A stretch of DNA of 64,000 nucleotides from Girardinichthys multiradiatus (GCF_021462225.1 NC_061801.1:9792125-9856124), one strand, 5' to 3'. Numbered from the stretch's first letter, positions 10,970-23,207 are shown. The notes: generated by a model from the sequence alone, not told the origin. A program made the numbers and translations.

Positions 10970-12256
10970 TCACAGAGAAGTGATTTGAAGGTCCTGATTA
11001 GGAGGAGATAGATTAGGAGGTGGTGGAGGTCTGCGGCATTTGGAAGATGTTGGTTTGGTAGCAGGGCCTCGGCCACGGGGGGTGTTGAATGGAGAAGATG
11101 TCAGAGCCATTTGTGTCCCGATTTTAAGAGCTCCTTTCATGTTATCAGAATCCAGTAAAGCAAAAAGCATTATCAGTGGGGAGATGGGAGAGTTCTGTGC
11201 GGTCTGGGTCGTGGTCTGGGGTGAGGGGGGTTTACCAGGGGTGTCGGTCTGGGTCTGGGTTTGGGGGAATGGGGGTATAATGGGAGGGTCCAGTTCTCTT
11301 GTAGATTTCGACAGGGAGACCTTTTGTGATGACCTCTCTTTCTCAGCCAACTGGCTGATTGTCTCTGCTGGAGCTGTTGGAGGCAGCGTTATCATTGTTG
11401 TTGATACTCCATGTTCTCTGCTGAAGGTCGAAGCTGCTGGCGGATTATTTACTGAATAGAAGAGATTAGATGTGAGACGTGTGGCTCCTGGCTTGCTCAA
11501 ACAGAAACCATCTTGCTTGAAGAGTTGTTTTTTTTCCCAAAAAATATTAAAGTTGTCGATGAAGTTCACAGGTGTGGTAGCACATGTTTTTTTCAACCAC
11601 TTATTAATCATCAGAAGTCTCAAAAAAATCTCATCTCCACAGAAAATCGGTGCAAAGGATCCTCTGAGAAACACCTTGATATTGAGACCTCCAACAATAT
11701 TCAGAAGACGAGTGAAATCCTCCTTCAATCCTTCTGATTTTTTCTTAGCTACGTCATCCATGGCTCCACAGTGTATAATAAGGTTTTCTAGAGACAGGCG
11801 CTTTTCTGTGATTGCAAGAATATTCTCTGAGATATCAGAGACCACGTTACTGGTACCAATCATAACTTCTGTGTTTTTCTTGTTGCAGACGTTTTTAATC
11901 CCATCCACAGCTGTGTTGCCCACTATTAGGGTTCTTGGTCTGGTGGGGCGCTTTTTCTCTGGCAATTTAGGAGAAGACTGTTTAGAATGAAGGTTGTTCT
12001 CAAACCTTTTATTGTTCCCAGAAGATGGATCATTTCCCCAGGGGAAAAGGAGACTGGCCATTCTAATTTTTTTAATTGCTGAGATCTTCCAATGAGTCGT
12101 CCACCTTGATTTTTTTGGGCATGCACCTAAAACATGCCAGGGGGGTCTGCCGGTAGGTTTATTCTCAGTGTTCTGATTGCCGGCTGAGTTGTTGAGCTGC
12201 CTGTCACTGTTTGGGCTCACAGGCAGAGTTGAATCATCGCTGTACCCCATATTCAC
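10970..12256 (-). CDS. LINE ORF1 protein with esterase-like domain
   Basis: A 428-residue open frame upstream of ORF2. Residues 107-270 match the SGNH-esterase-type domain found in ORF1 of L2/CR1-group LINEs. The catalytic positions are altered: the GDS block reads VGNTAV (113-115), the GTND block reads CGAMDD (163-168), and the C-terminal DGxH block reads QDGFC (248-252). Ser, Asn and His positions are therefore Thr, Met and Cys. The Cys may be a lineage variant rather than damage. The tail from about 325 is Pro/Thr/Gln-rich and low complexity. ORF1 proteins bind the element RNA; the role of the esterase fold is unsettled. It has no stop, in contrast to the adjacent ORF2. Confidence 0.72.
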   Translation of the reverse strand: MNMGYSDDSTLPVSPNSDRQLNNSAGNQNTENKPTGRPPWHVLGACPKKSRWTTHWKISAIKKIRMASLLFPWGNDPSSGNNKRFENNLHSKQSSPKLPEKKRPTRPRTLIVGNTAVDGIKNVCNKKNTEVMIGTSNVVSDISENILAITEKRLSLENLIIHCGAMDDVAKKKSEGLKEDFTRLLNIVGGLNIKVFLRGSFAPIFCGDEIFLRLLMINKWLKKTCATTPVNFIDNFNIFWEKKQLFKQDGFCLSKPGATRLTSNLFYSVNNPPAASTFSREHGVSTTMITLPPTAPAETISQLAEKERSSQKVSLSKSTRELDPPIIPPFPQTQTQTDTPGKPPSPQTTTQTAQNSPISPLIMLFALLDSDNMKGALKIGTQMALTSSPFNTPRGRGPATKPTSSKCRRPPPPPNLSPPNQDLQITSL

Positions 12257-12414
12257 CTCACATTCACTTCTAGTCGATGAATTTTCATTTCCAAAACAGC
12301 CGATTTCTGTAAAAGTTTGTCGAAGTCCTCTGTGGTGAAGGGAGGCATTTTGTGCTGATTAGCTGGCGTCAACTTGTTCTGCTTTCGAGTTCGATTATAA
12401 AAACATCAAAGTCC

Positions 12415-12455
12415 TTTAAAAAAATAAAATAAAATAAAATAATAATAATAATAAT
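12415..12455. repeat. A-rich simple repeat
   Basis: A run of AAAAT units followed by AAT units inside the 5' UTR of the L2-like LINE. Confidence 0.8.
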
Positions 12456-12591
12456 CCTTGGGAGTCGCTGGTAAGAAGTTGTTTTAGTCCAATATTAAAG
12501 TTAGGAGTAAAAGAATGCAAGCAAGCAGGGAGCTTAGGAGAAAAGCGTCTGAGCAGGCAGAGGGGCGGAAGTAAAGGGGTATGGGGGTCTG

Positions 12592-13545
12592 ACATGTTCT
12601 TGGACCTGGATGCTGTGGGTCTTCTTTTCACAGAGGTGCACTGTCATGGGGGGTATTTATTTTTGGAGGGCTGGTGGGGGTGTATTTGCACGGTGTGGGC
12701 TTTGTGCATGGCTTTTGCTTTAGGTGCTGTGGATTTTGTGCACGACTTTTGCTTTGGGTGCTCTTTGCTGCGTTCTGTCCTCCACTGTATGGTATGCCGT
12801 GGTGTTGGGGCGGTGGTCCTGTGTGCAGCGCCTCTGGCCTCCAAGTGTGGGTGCTGAACGAGGGAGTCGCTGGGCTCGGCCTTTGCATCGGGCTTCTCTG
12901 CCTTATACTTAAGTGGGGTTTGTTTGTTTGCTGGGTGATTCCTGGTGGGTGGTGTGTGCTTGGGGTCGGTGGTCTTAAATGTGCTCCTACCGATGTACGG
13001 AAGGATGTGTGGTGTTGCTGTGGCATTGGCTTGGGGGGGAACTGCAGCTTGGCTTGGCTCTGTTGTTTTTGCTTGGCTGGCCTGGATGTTGGTGGTTCTG
13101 CATCTCGGGGGGAGTGCAGCCTGTTTGCTGCGCATGCTGTGGCCTGTCTGTGGTGCCCATCAGCTTGCTGGGTCGGCCTCTTTCCCTTGGGGACGGTGGT
13201 GGGCGGGGTGGTGCATCGAGGGGTCTGCTTGATGGCCTGGCTGGCCCTGGTGGTTTCAGTTGTTTGCCTATGAGGGGGTGCATGTACCTATGCTGGCCCG
13301 GAGCTTGCATGTAGGTGGGCCTGCCATTTTGGGTCGGGTGTGGCTTGTTTGCGGCCTCGTGTCGAGTGGGATATGTTTTGTTGCCCCGATTGCCTAGTTG
13401 TGGCTGCAGTCCGGTGCCGGGCATCAGGGACTGGGCGCTCTGTTGGCTGTACCCTGTGGGTTCATGGGTGGTAGGGCATGTTGTTCATGTGCCCTACTTT
13501 GTGTGGCGTATTCTGGTTGCACTGGGGCGGTTGGTCTGCTCTTTT
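12592..13545 (+). repeat. G-rich dispersed repeat, segment 2
   Basis: G- and T-rich plus strand with almost no A, giving several long overlapping frames on both strands (up to about 200 codons) without any domain. Frames in all phases are equally open, so I read them as a consequence of composition. It is bounded left by the L2-like LINE and right by a CR1/Rex1-like LINE end. Confidence 0.55.
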
Positions 13546-14330
13546 TTTCAATTCAATTCACATTCAATTAAAAAATACTTTATTAATACCAAAGGGAAAT
13601 TAAATGTTGTTGTAGCTCATTATGTAGGTTTCTTCAAAGAGCCATTGCAGATGCTGGTGGCTGTAGGCAGGAAGGATCTCCTGTAGCGGTCTGTCTTACA
13701 GCAGATCTGAAGAAGCCTCTGACTGAAGACACTCTATTGTTGTAGGACAGTCTCATGAAGAGGATGCTAAGGGTTCTCCATAATGTTCTTCATTTTATGA
13801 AAAATCCGTCTTTGCACAATGATCTCCAGAGGTTCCAGAGGAGTCCCCAGAAGTGGGCCAGCCTTCTTTATCAGCTTGTTGAGCTTTTTTAAGTCCCTGG
13901 CTCTGATGCTGCTTCCCCAGGAGATGATGGCAGAAGAGATCACACTTTCCACAACAGACTTATAGAAGACATTCATCATCTTGCTGCAAACACCAAAGGA
14001 CCTAAGCTTCCTCAAGAAGTATAGTATGCTCTGTCCCTTCTTGTAGACAGCTTCACAATTGCATCTCCACTCTAGTCTGTTGTCCAGGTGAACACCGAGG
14101 TATTTATACTCCTCCACCACCTCCACTTCTTCTCCCATAATGGAAATACTTTTTAACTTATTCCAATTTCTCTTAAAATCTACAATCATCTCTTTTGTTT
14201 TAGTCACATTCAAGATGAGATGATTGTTTCCACACCATGCCACAAAGCGGTCCACCACCGTCCTGTACTCATCTTCTTGTCCATCTCTGATCCACCACAC
14301 AACTGCAGAATCAGAATCAAATTAAATTTT
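13546..14330 (-). mobile_element. CR1/Rex1-like LINE, 3' end (truncated)
   Basis: Minus-strand 5'-truncated LINE. An open frame at 14300-13767 encodes the last part of the reverse transcriptase and the C-terminal region: DRFVAWCGNNHLILNVTKTK, EEYKYLGVHLDNRLEW and FYKSVVESVISSAI blocks. The 3' end near 13546 carries a CAATTCAATTCA-type tandem tail next to TTTATTAATACCAAAGGGAA. A second copy at 38985-39700 begins at almost the same point. Family assignment to CR1/Rex1 is from memory of the C-terminal blocks and is moderate. Confidence 0.8.
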
Positions 14331-16395
14331 TTGGAGTGGGGCAGCACTCCTGGTCGTAGCTGCGCGCGCTTCAGACTGGGGGATTGGGTTGTGTTCTCTT
14401 CTTGAATGTGGGGTCACCAGCATTTGAAAGGCTGAGCGGCAATGGTAGAGCTGAGCTGGACAGTGTTTCTCCATGGGCTTTCGTTGTGTGGCGGGGGGCA
14501 TGGTGGGGGACCCGGGTGCTTGCCGCTGGCTGGGGACCTCTTGCTGGGTGAGTTTGTCCCATCTTGGTGTGGAGTAGGGGTTTCCGTTGTGGGTGCGGTG
14601 CTCGGTAATTACTGCCCTGTTGCGCCTGTGGGTGGGAGCTGCGGTAGTGTTGTGCGGGGCATTTGCCTTGCCGTTGCGGCACACTATGTGGGGTCAGGAT
14701 GCGGTGGGGGTACTTGGAGGGGGGCTGTGTGTGGTGCTTGCACTGTGTGGGTGTGGCTTCGTCTGCTTTTCGGGGATGGAGCTCACCTGTGGGGGTGTAC
14801 CCTGTGCTGTGGGGAGGGGATTCATGGCGTTTGGGTTCAGGGGCATGTGTTCGATATGTCTCCTGGTTGGGGGTGGCCCTTTGGGGAAATTCATGTTGGG
14901 GTTCATTGGGGGTGGGGATCTCGTGGGGCTAGGATCAGAATTCTTTTGGGAGTTGGGACTGTTTCATCCTGTGGCGGCTCTGGTTGGCAGGCTAGTTTGG
15001 ACCACGTAGACCACTCTTTTCTACATGGCCCCCTCTCTGGATGAGGATGGGGGTCATTAGGGACTGGGGTTGGGGCGTGGTGTTGGGGTCCGGGCCGGGT
15101 TGCTCAGGTTCAGGTGCTGGGGTGGTCTACCTGTCTCCAACCCCGGAGGGAAGGGGACCACCTCCTGAGTCTGTGTGCTGGTTACCCCTATGGGGTATCG
15201 GCACCTGAACCTGGGAGTATTTATGTGGAGTGTGAGTGAATGTACGATGTCCCATTGTTGTTTGTCTTTATGTTGGGTGCGTGGGTGTGAGTGTTTTTTA
15301 TGTGTATGGTGGGAATGTGTGATTGTAACTCTGTGTGCCTGTTTTTTGTGTCAGGTTGGGTCATGGACTGCTCCCTCTCCTGGATCAGTTTAGGCCCCCC
15401 ATCAAATGTGGGGTCTATCTCCTCCCCACCACACTACCTGCCGGTTTGTTGGTGTCTCTGCCGGCTGGTGTACTTGTGTCTGGGGCTGGGTGCTTTGGTG
15501 TGTGCCGGCTCACAACCATTGGCTGCTTGCTGGGTCCTGGACCCCTGGGCTTTGTCGGGCCTCTGCTTGGGGATTGATGTGTCCCGGGGTCTCAGGTCTC
15601 TGGGTCCATGGCTGGATCTGCTCGGGCGTAGACGGCTGCCGGCGGCGCCTGTGGGCTCGTTGCTGCAGCTGGGTGGTTCCCCTGGGACTCTCCCTGCTCT
15701 TCTCTGGGGGGGTTGCAGCAGTCCCAGCGATAGTTCTCCTGGGGTTCCTGTGCTTTGGGGGACCTTTGGATGTCTATGGCTCGGATGTCCTCTGTATCTG
15801 TCCCAGGTCCAGGGGGGCAGGTCTGTGACTTTTCACACTCGCTATTGCATATTTTTGTGGAGAATCCTTTTATACACAAGCCCGCTCACACTCAGACCCG
15901 CAGGTGTTTAGATTCAGGTGTTAACAGATACACAAATGTTCTATATTTAGCCATATTTACCACTAAATACATCTTGCATTCATAAGTACTGTGCACTTTT
16001 TGGTAAAAAAGCTGTTAATATGAATGTTTCTGCAGGTGTAGAAGCAAGCAGGGTGTAATCTTGTATTCTATTCATCCTTCTTTCTTTCCTCCATTCTTTT
16101 CTCTTTCTCTCCCCTTTTCCTTTTTGCCCCACCTCTCGCTGTTTCGTGCTTCTTATTTTTTTCCTTTTTGTTTCTGTCTCCATGTCCGTAACAATTGAAA
16201 TATTCACAAAGCAGTTCCTAATAAAGTTTATTTTATAAAAATCAAGCGGAGCTTTAAAGCATTAGCTGTAATGTTCCACTCTTGAAAGTATATCTGTTGG
16301 GCTTTTTCTTGGCACTCAGACAACAATTTTGAGCGCTCCTCTGACGGACAGGACACGGTTTAAAATAAATAAATAAATATATAAATAAATTCACA
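14331..16395 (+). mobile_element. G-rich retroelement, 3' portion with AT-rich tail
   Basis: G-rich plus strand to about 15830, then an AT-rich 3' part with an AATAAAG signal at about 16210 and a TAAA/TA tail at 16363-16391. The segment from about 14395 to 15330 and the 3' part from about 15950 to 16370 both match, in reverse orientation, 36377-38740, so this is a dispersed element rather than local low complexity. Because one end is always the A-rich tail, retrotransposition is likely. No protein domain is recognised. Confidence 0.7.
16363..16391 (+). repeat. AT-rich tandem tail of retroelement
   Basis: AAATAAATAAATAAAT followed by TATAAATAAAT; it sits where the inverted copy at 36377-36392 has a homopolymer tail. 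Confidence 0.75.
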
Positions 16396-16682
16396 GCAGT
16401 GTGAGCCATCGCTATGTAGCAGATTGTAAACCCTTGGTCTCCCATGCTCTGGTCTTAGGGGTTTGTAGTCTAAGCTGTTTCTAGGCTTCACTATGCCTAA
16501 CTGAAATGAGTCAGTAATGCACTTCTGCACAATTTGACAATATATTGTCAAGGCAATGAACATGTTTTGATCTGGTGTGCTGTAGCAGAAAAACATGCAA
16601 CCCTTGCAGGACACCATCATCTGAGAACTGGAGCAGAGAACCAACTGTTCCTTCATTTTGCAGTAGTTGTATAGTTTTTGAG

Positions 16683-17010
16683 CTGCATGGTGGTGCAAGT
16701 CTAAGGAATGTTGCTTAGCAGCAAGAAAGTTCTAGGTTCAGTTCAAACCCTGGGGTCTTTCTGCATGGAGTTTGCATGTTTCCCCCATGCATGCCGGGAT
16801 ATTCTTTGGGTTCCCCCCACAGCCCCAAAACGCAAATATTAGGTTTATGGTTATTTGTTCTGTAGTGTCTCTGTGTTGCCCTTTGATAGACTTATGAGCT
16901 GTCCAGATTGTCCCTGACTCTTGCCCGGTGACCTGTAGACAGGCACCAGCCCCCCCCCCCCTCCTCACAAACCTGCAGGGGTTGTGAGGGGGGTGCAAGA
17001 AGCTAAATCA
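16683..17010 (+). repeat. SINE-like teleost dispersed repeat
   Basis: Contains GCATGGTGGTGCAAGTC, then a GGTTCAGTTCAAACCC stretch resembling a tRNA-type B box, GTCTTTCTGCATGGAGTTTG and a CCTGTAGACAGG-like end with a C-run. A second copy is at 62970-63240. The two share the same block order but are clearly diverged. Confidence 0.65.
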
Positions 17011-19140
17011 GACAAAAAACAAAGAACCAAGCTATCAGCTTGTCAGATTTTGGCTGAAATGTTTTTGTTCATCGTATTTTTGTATTTTCACTTAGTTTGT
17101 GTTCAAAGTTCCTGTTGAGTTTTAAGTGACTTTTAAGTGACTTTTATTGTGAGCATTTTTTTGTTATTGTTTCCAATTTGATTCCAAAATGATACAAGTG
17201 GCAAACCATCCATGAATTCAATGACCTGGGCCCAATAAGCCAGCCGCTACCATCTTTCCACTGGACCACCTTCTCACCGATAAGAGCTGTGTGTCAAAAC
17301 TTTCCCTATCAGGTGAGCTGAGAAACGCAAGTGTAGGGACCAAAGAGACAGGTGACACAACGGCCGATTTTGGATCCCAGGTAAAGCATTCTTTTATCAG
17401 TTCTATCGTGCTGGTTCAGTTATAGCCAAGCAGACAGTTCAAAGGAGCTCACTTTCAAAGCATTGCTTCTTTACCAAACTTTCAACCCTAAAAACAACAT
17501 TAGCTTAACAAAAACAAAATTAGGCCACTGGCAGAGAGAGGTTAAGAAAACCTTTGATTAAAGGTGAAGACTTTAATCATCTTGAACAATATTATGAAAG
17601 TTTGTTTGCAGCCATACAGGCTGCCATTTTAAAGTACTTTTAGTTTTTATGTCTTTTTATTTTATGTTTTATTTTTGGCCTTATTTGCTCAACCATTAGT
17701 GAATGGATTAGTGTGATTACTGACAAGGTAATTCTTGATTACAATAGTGACTAACTCCAATAAATTATTTAAATTATGAAGAAAGATAATTCCCTTAGTA
17801 ATCTTCGAAATGAACTTTTAAACCAATAATGACATTTTTAGGAGACTGCTCAATATTGAGTGAAAATTATACAATTTTTGATGTTTTATTTAAATTAAAA
17901 TTGCTTTTTGAAGAAAGATCACAACACTATTTAGATCTTTAGGATGAATTACTGGCCAAACCATGAACATCTGTACTAGATTTTACAATCCATCCAACAG
18001 TGGTTGATTTTTGCTTGGGCCAAGGAGGTAGACTGGCCAACAAACTGATACATCTTAAACACTCACGGTGGCTGGAAACACAAAACTTACATGATCAAAT
18101 TTTACCATTAACAACTGCGTTCGACAAAAGCTAATAGCTAAAATACTCCTATTAATATGGCTGCACATATACTATGACTGGTTGGCTTTCAAGCTTGCCA
18201 AACCATAATATTACAAGCCATGTGGCTCTCTCCAAATATCTTACTTGCTTCATACTAGTGAATTCCAAAACTTCAGGGAAAATATTTCCTAAAATTAGAA
18301 TAGCAGGTTTGATAGCACTAATGTAACTCAATGCTTAATTATCCAACCCCCAAGTCTGAGGTAAAATATTTGTAATTTTGTTTTTTTGGGGGGTTGGGGG
18401 TGGGGGAGTGGGTAAATTGCTTTTAGCTGCAGAGATGTTTTATAGCTGCTTTTAAGAGACAACACATTGATTCTTGATCTGTTCTGTCCAATAACTGCAG
18501 AAATTTCCAACCAGATGGTGCTTGGACCCACGTCCTGGAAGCTTTCAGAGGAACCAGTGTGTTATTATTGTCACAGCAGGTTTCAGCATCACAAACCACT
18601 GTCCAGCATCTCTGCTCTGACATGCCATTGTCAATCTGTGTCAGAGTGCTGTCAGCAAACAAACCATAGACAAAGGGTGCTACAGCTTGGCCAGACAGGG
18701 ACACCTTTGTTTTACTTCATTTCCATGTACTCAAACAAGAGCAAGTCCTAATTTTAGCTTAGTGAAACACAAGAAGCACATTTTAGGAGAATTTTTGTGC
18801 TGTGAGGGGAAAAAAGACTTGGCTTGTGTGAAAAAAATAAATCCTATAAAGTAGTTGTGAAACTTGAGCAAAGACATGAGGACATTTATCCAAGTAAAGC
18901 ATATAAAAGGAGAAAGAGCCCTCATTCAACTTGTTTTAAAGGAAAAACCTGGACTCAGCGTCATGCAAATAGAAAAACTTTCTGAGCAGTGTAATCTTTC
19001 ATTATATCTCCACATGAACTGTAATTACACCATATACCAAACCATCTGACTCTCATGGTAATGAGATGTGGAATATAACCAAATAAATCAGATCTAAGTG
19101 GATGAATTAAGCTTCCTCTGTAAGCTTGTCTGAATCAACC
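17011..19140. other. No gene seen
   Basis: AT-rich unassigned sequence with a G-run at about 18388-18412. No exon or element recognised. Confidence 0.45.
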
Positions 19141-19455
19141 TTGGAAACAGAGGTTAGGAGCCCTGTCACCCAGAGGGAGTTCAAAGTAGAACCTCTGCTC
19201 CTTATCAGTTGAGGTGGTTTGGGCATCTGATCAGCATGGCTCCTGGCTCCTCTTCTGGGTACGTCCTGCTGGAAGGAGCTCTGGGCCAGACCCAGACTCT
19301 GTTGGAGGGTCTACATTTTCCTTTTGGCCTGATTATGCTTAGGAATTCCTAGAGTGAGCTGGAGAGTGTCTTTGGGGAGAGGGATGTCTGGGTTTCCCAC
19401 TTGAACCTGTTACACTTGTGACCTGATGTCAAATAAGCAGAAGATGATGAGATGG
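19141..19455 (+). mobile_element. LINE 3'-end remnant
   Basis: Decayed C-terminal LINE sequence (reading like the VEPLLL...RWFGHL...MPPG blocks found at 27.4-27.7 kb) and an end with GATGGATG-type units at 19452-19468. It looks like the same LINE family as 27360-31130 in the opposite orientation. Confidence 0.5.
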
Positions 19456-22289
19456 ATGATAGATGGATGCTGTCTTTGAGTTTCATTTATACAAAAGGCA
19501 CCCCTGGCTCAGTATTTCTGTGGTTAGTGTGTCTCTTTTCTAAATAAAGCCACTGACAAGGCTTATTGCTGCTATTAACCTTTGAGTAGGTCTACTCTCT
19601 TTGGTTTTCTTTCCCTTAGAAAGTATGTCTGTGTTTAGGTGTGCCTCTTTACTACATGTAGCCATTAACAGAGCAGTTACTTTATCCATGTTTTTTATTT
19701 TTTTAGGTTTTGTGTACTCTTCATTTTATTCCTTATAGAAAACTGAGCTTAGATAGCTTCTTGACCATTTCAGCATCAAATGATCAACTTAATTTGACTG
19801 TAATGTGTAGTGATTTGAACTGCTTAGAAATCTATATAATTGGATCTGAATATGACTATATGACTGGGATAAATATGATTAGTCATATTTAAATGGATCT
19901 GAATTGTATCCATTTTTCTTTTTAAAAGTCTTTGATATGATTAAACTGAACAGAATGTTACCCTATACTGTCAGTCTACCTATTTTAGTTGCTTGAATAT
20001 TTTTCCATCCATTAATTCCAGCTTTTGTTCTCCATGAATGACAGTAAAGCTGCTGGCTTTCTCTAGAGCCAGCATGAACAGAAAGAACATTAACTCTGTC
20101 TTTTAGTGTGGTCATGAGCATTGGTCTGCTGTTTTTATACAGGCTCGGAAAATTCTACAACATGTCCTTAGAACTGAGGTGCAGACAAAGAGCTGACAGC
20201 AGAGACAAATGCATTCACTGCTCTGTCCTTGGTCGTCTGAGAACAAGCAGCCATGATGCATAAAACTTTTCAGTCTTAATCGAAACAGTCTTTTCCTTGG
20301 TTTTTTCCAAAGTCACTAATATTCCCTTGGTTAAACTCAAGTTAACTTATTAAGCAGTCACAGTTCAAGAGGTAAAGAACGGTTTGCCAGACATACCTAC
20401 GCAGAAAGTGACTAGCAAAAAAGATGGTGCTACAGTCTGGGGATTAATGCTGCATCAGAAAACAGAAGTCTGATTGGGGGATAATGTCACACCTGAATTG
20501 AGCGCATTCTAGTTGCAAGTTTGTGAGATAAGGCACCAGGGCCGAGTTTGCCGGATGTACCCATGAAAAACTCAACAAATCATCTTAGCCAATCCCAGCG
20601 CCTTCTGCTGTTTACTTTTGTTTGGTGTCGTTTATTGGACTGAATGATTGAAGAGACAAGAGATATTATCAGTCTGGCACAACCTCCTCATCAGGTGACC
20701 TCATCCTGTTGAGGTTTAGGACTGCAATGAGGCCGTTCCACCCTCTCCACTCCCAAATTTAAGAAGTAGTCTTTAACAAACCCTGCTTTATGGGAGCGAA
20801 GAGTGAAGATATAGAATCGTCACTCGTTGCAGAATGTCATCACCGTATTTCTCTACATTGAGATTGCTTTCAATGTTAACAAAACCTGTTCTTCTGGAAA
20901 TTTTGACATTATTCTAAGATTATTTCTTAGCCTGGAAGGACTAGCTGTCTATAATAAGAGCTCACTTGTTACTGCACTGCAAGATAACGGTAGAGTATTA
21001 TGATGGGGATCTTACCTCCTTCAAAGTTACCTTAGCTGCAAAGTAAGGAGCAGCTTTCCATGCTCTGAGATGGGAACAGGAATATTCTCCCAGTCATCCT
21101 AAAGACAGATTACACTGTCCTGTCCTTCACTTTAACCATCAATTGTTGGTTTATGTATCAGGCAATATCCTTGTAAAAAGCAGCCAAAGCTTTTCTGCAC
21201 ATCTTCAATCAAGCAAATACTTCAAAATCAAAAGGTTTACATTCTTTGAAGTTTAAAAGAGTACATGACCATATGTGCAACAAAACGATGTCTGAGCACT
21301 GCAAACTCATCAGGAGCTGCTCAGAAAAAAAAATCCTTCAGATGTTTACTAATACTTACCTGTAATGATCATCGAAGAAAATCAATTAACATCTAAAAAG
21401 AAGCTAACATGCATTAAAAGGAAAAAAAACTGAGGAAAAGTAATTTTTACCCCTAAAGAGGACACTGCTTGTATTAAAGCTGCAGTAAAAGGGGACATCT
21501 TGAGGCTATATTATAAGTGGACAGGAAGAACTATCCTGAAAAATTCTTTGAACTCAGACTTAAAAGGTGGAACTGATTCGTTATCTTTCTTTTTAACTTC
21601 TCTGAGTAAGTCAACACTTACACATTTCAACCTGACAAGGACCCAAAGGCAAACATAAGTTAGATTGCTGAGTAAGCTGTTTGACATTTTTGGTGCAGTT
21701 TTTGAGCTCATAATGCAACAATAACTCTCTTTCTTAATTCAGATAAAACTTCCTAGAAATACAGAAAGAGAAATAGTGTGCTAGTGCTGCTTCTGATCCT
21801 ACTCATGGCAATGGCAAATCATTTACCCAAAAACAACCACATTGAGGAAAGATCCTTGATGTAAAGAGTCCCCAATTATGGACTGTTCTGCTGGTGACCT
21901 GAGTAGGACAGGCAGGCAGACAAACAGAGCTGTCGCTATTTGTTATTTCAACAATATGGAGGAAGTTTAGTTAAAAGTCTGCTTTAGATTCTGACAGGAA
22001 GTTTGAAGTAACTCAGAGTTAACCATTAAATTGAAATCTTACGTTATATAGTATACCTGCACCTCTTGAACAGTGAGAAGCTAAACTGAAGTGCCTTGCT
22101 AAACTATTAATGGCCTACAAACCTTTTCACATGTCATGAAATAACTGCAACATTTGATGCATTTTACTGTGATCTGCACAAAGAAGTGTATGATTGTGTA
22201 TAGTGGGAGTAAAATGACACAGCTTTCATGAATTTTAACAAGGATCTGGAAGATATGGAACGCATATGTGCCCACATACCATCCCCCTG
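19456..22289. other. No gene seen
   Basis: Unassigned AT-rich sequence downstream of the cwc27 3' end. Short open frames lack motifs. Confidence 0.45.
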
Positions 22290-22790
22290 CCGCTCTTCCA
22301 TAAAAGGTCACATCTTGGAACTAACATGACTAATAGCTACTATTTTGACAGATTCTCCCACTTGAGCTGTGCATTTTTGCAGCTCTTCCAGAGTTACCAT
22401 GGGCTTCTGTGATTAACTCTCTCCTGGCCTGCATGTTTTGGACCATTGTTGGATGGTGCTTCTGGAGCTTGAGATATTAATTCAGGCCCTCACAAAATAA
22501 CTGCATTTATACTGCCATTAACTTGCAAATGGGTGGACTCTATTACTTGGGTTACTTGTGAAGGTAATTGGATCCACTAGTTTCTTCAGAGGTATCAGAG
22601 TAAAAGAGGCTAATTACAAATGACACTTGTCACATTTTTAGTTGTAAACCATTTGGAAAAGACAGAGTTTCACTTTACAAGTATGTGTTACTATGTCATT
22701 TTATATGAAATTCCGATCAAATACTTTGAAGTGTGTAAAGTGAAAAAATGTGAAAGTTAAAAAAGGTATGAATATAAATTTCCATCCAAT
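22290..22790 (-). mobile_element. Degenerate Tc1-type element, 5' end
   Basis: Minus-strand equivalents of the Tc1 N-terminal region are visible (GCTCTTCCATAAAAG, GATTCTCCCACTTGAG, as in 5270-5345 of the intact element), followed by a promoter-proximal region and a decayed terminal repeat. It sits just downstream of the cwc27 polyadenylation signal. Confidence 0.6.
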
Positions 22791-22864
22791 TAAAATGTAA
22801 CATCATTATTGTACAGTAAACAATAGATTTGTCCAGAAGTAACTAATAAAAAGCCCATTGATCC

Positions 22865-23207
22865 AAAATGCTCATAAATGTGGTTTATTTTCTTTCTGGA
22901 AATGTTTACAGAGTTTTTCCTACAGCGTAGCCAAACTAAACATAGAGTCAGAAGTGAACAGTATTTCTTGTAATCATCTACTTCTAATGATTGCAGCGTG
23001 TTACTTCTGGTGAGTAACTGAGCATTGTCCATAACAGCTGTTCAATCACAGATAAGCTAAGCTCGGCACCCTCAACCCAGATGTTCAACGTAAGAGATTG
23101 TTTAGCAAAGTCGTTCCGAAGCGATGGGAAAGAGGCCAGGCAGGATGCTGCGTGACCCATTTGTAGTCACACGACCCTGGCAGGACCCGACCTCTGACCT
23201 CAGGATT
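22865..23207 (-). other. cwc27: cwc27 3' UTR (inferred)
   Basis: The sequence follows the cwc27 stop codon at 23208-23210 on the minus strand. Its end is inferred from the AATAAA signal at 22884-22889; no transcript evidence is available here. Confidence 0.6.
22884..22889 (-). promoter_or_regulatory. cwc27: Poly(A) signal AATAAA of cwc27
   Basis: TTTATT on the plus strand, AATAAA on minus, about 320 bases after the cwc27 stop. It is a canonical hexamer at a plausible distance; other AT-rich candidates further down cannot be excluded. Confidence 0.6.

Larger units (their letters stand above)
7713..12590 (-). mobile_element. L2-like LINE retrotransposon, nearly full length, broken ORF2
   Basis: A LINE on the minus strand about 4.9 kb long: a 5' UTR (about 12590-12257), an esterase-type ORF1 (12256-10970), a broken endonuclease-reverse transcriptase ORF2 (about 10780-8000) and a 3' end at 7713-7760 containing a TAAAG-type tandem tail beside TTTATTTATATAGC, typical of L2-clade tails. 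It lies between two G-rich repeat segments and probably inserted into that repeat. No convincing target duplication was found. Confidence 0.85.

Noticed and set aside
12674..13273. Long open frames in G-rich segments (also 14442-15044, 37978-38637, 37713-38618)
   Set aside because: Several phases and both strands are open at once, residues are Gly/Trp/Val or Pro/Thr biased, and no domain or splice signal fits. Composition explains them.
16925..16970. C-run next to CCTGTAGACAGG as a regulatory element
   Set aside because: It is the decayed end of the SINE-like repeat; the second copy at 63.2 kb lacks the C-run.
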